From NCBI GenBank assembly GCA_910579175.1, contig CAJTTB010000001.1, positions 140,722 to 204,721 on the forward strand: DNA of 64,000 bases, read 5' to 3'. The notes below the pieces were generated by a model. The model saw only the letters and a list, made by a program, of their open reading frames with translations. It searched no databases and was not told where the DNA came from. Position 1 is the stretch's first letter. Every line of letters starts with the position of its first letter. The position numbers were made by a program, and so were the translations under genes. Origin of the DNA: an uncultured Oscillospiraceae bacterium. GTDB lineage: Bacteria; Bacillota; Clostridia; Oscillospirales; Ruminococcaceae. Shown here one piece after another: positions 63,921 through 64,000 of this stretch.

Positions 63921-64000
63921 TTACGAGCCACTGACCAGTGTTAGGCGTATTAGCGAGTAACAAAAAATATACCTTTTTTCTTGTGCCCGCAGGCACTTTC
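63921..64000 (+). repeat. 99-bp interspersed repeat, copy 3 (cut by the window edge)
   Basis: Directly abuts copy 2 in the same direction. The hairpin region GTGCC-CGCA-GGCAC and the preceding AACAAAAAATATACCTTTTT are conserved while the first 35 bases differ. It may be part of a longer tandem array continuing to the right. Confidence 0.7.

Noticed and set aside
63822..64000. CRISPR array
   Set aside because: The units abut with no unique spacers and their sequence varies within the unit; it is a tandem repeat, not a CRISPR.

Overview
The window reads as chromosome of a low-GC, Gram-positive, obligately anaerobic member of the Clostridia (gut Oscillospirales/Ruminococcaceae style). The grounds are AT-rich DNA with strong AGGAGG-type ribosome sites, ZapA, pyruvate phosphate dikinase, [FeFe]-hydrogenase maturases, Lpl-type sugar ABC transporters, Cys-anchored lipoproteins and many short intrinsic terminators. 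This assignment is inference; no rRNA or tRNA gene was seen.

Layout. 1-3.2 kb: a U32 peptidase cut by the window edge, zapA, and a solo tnpB (IS605/IS1341-like) element with a hairpin-bearing right end. 3.2-8.4 kb: a DUF1624 membrane protein, ogt, and a FapA (DUF342) plus degenerate GGDEF-EAL operon. 8.5-12.6 kb: a BceAB-like ABC exporter followed by a 35-residue membrane protein, and an AraC regulator. 12.8-17.6 kb: an Lpl-type sugar uptake operon with a URO-D-family protein, in which the first permease has a nonsense codon. 17.6-26 kb: accessory region with a hypothetical exported protein, a uridine-kinase-like protein, a 99-bp interspersed repeat, a broken dam methylase, and a two-gene McrB/DUF2357-type restriction-like module behind a broken XRE regulator. 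26-31.5 kb: purA-guaA with a structured leader, a YczE-like protein and a MATE transporter. 32-37.3 kb: a 2-hydroxyacid dehydrogenase, an unusual HTH-cupin-acyl-CoA-synthetase fusion, a thioesterase and a lipoprotein. 37.6-46.2 kb: two small exported paralogues, then a sugar ABC operon whose binding-protein gene is tandemly triplicated in 1,392-bp units, two permeases and two membrane proteins. 46.3-51.3 kb: trmN6, GNAT, rsmI and an OmpR/HK pair. 51.4-54.3 kb: TM1266 regulator-hydG-hydF. 54.7-60.6 kb: glycerate kinase, a small YfjL-like protein, a CNNM/CorC transporter, and glmU-prs. 60.8-64 kb: a structured leader, ppdK, and two tandem copies of the same 99-bp repeat running off the right edge.

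What stands out: (1) the McrB-like ATPase with an internal coiled coil plus DUF2357 nuclease, with its probable repressor inactivated; (2) the triplicated binding protein, whose spacers still carry relics of the downstream permease start and in which the intrinsic terminator before copy 1 was halved at the internal junctions; (3) the 99-bp repeat family with a terminator-like hairpin; (4) three genes within 11 kb broken by in-frame stops; (5) structured leaders before purA and ppdK. Everything was read by eye from the sequence; family names are from motif recognition, not database searches.
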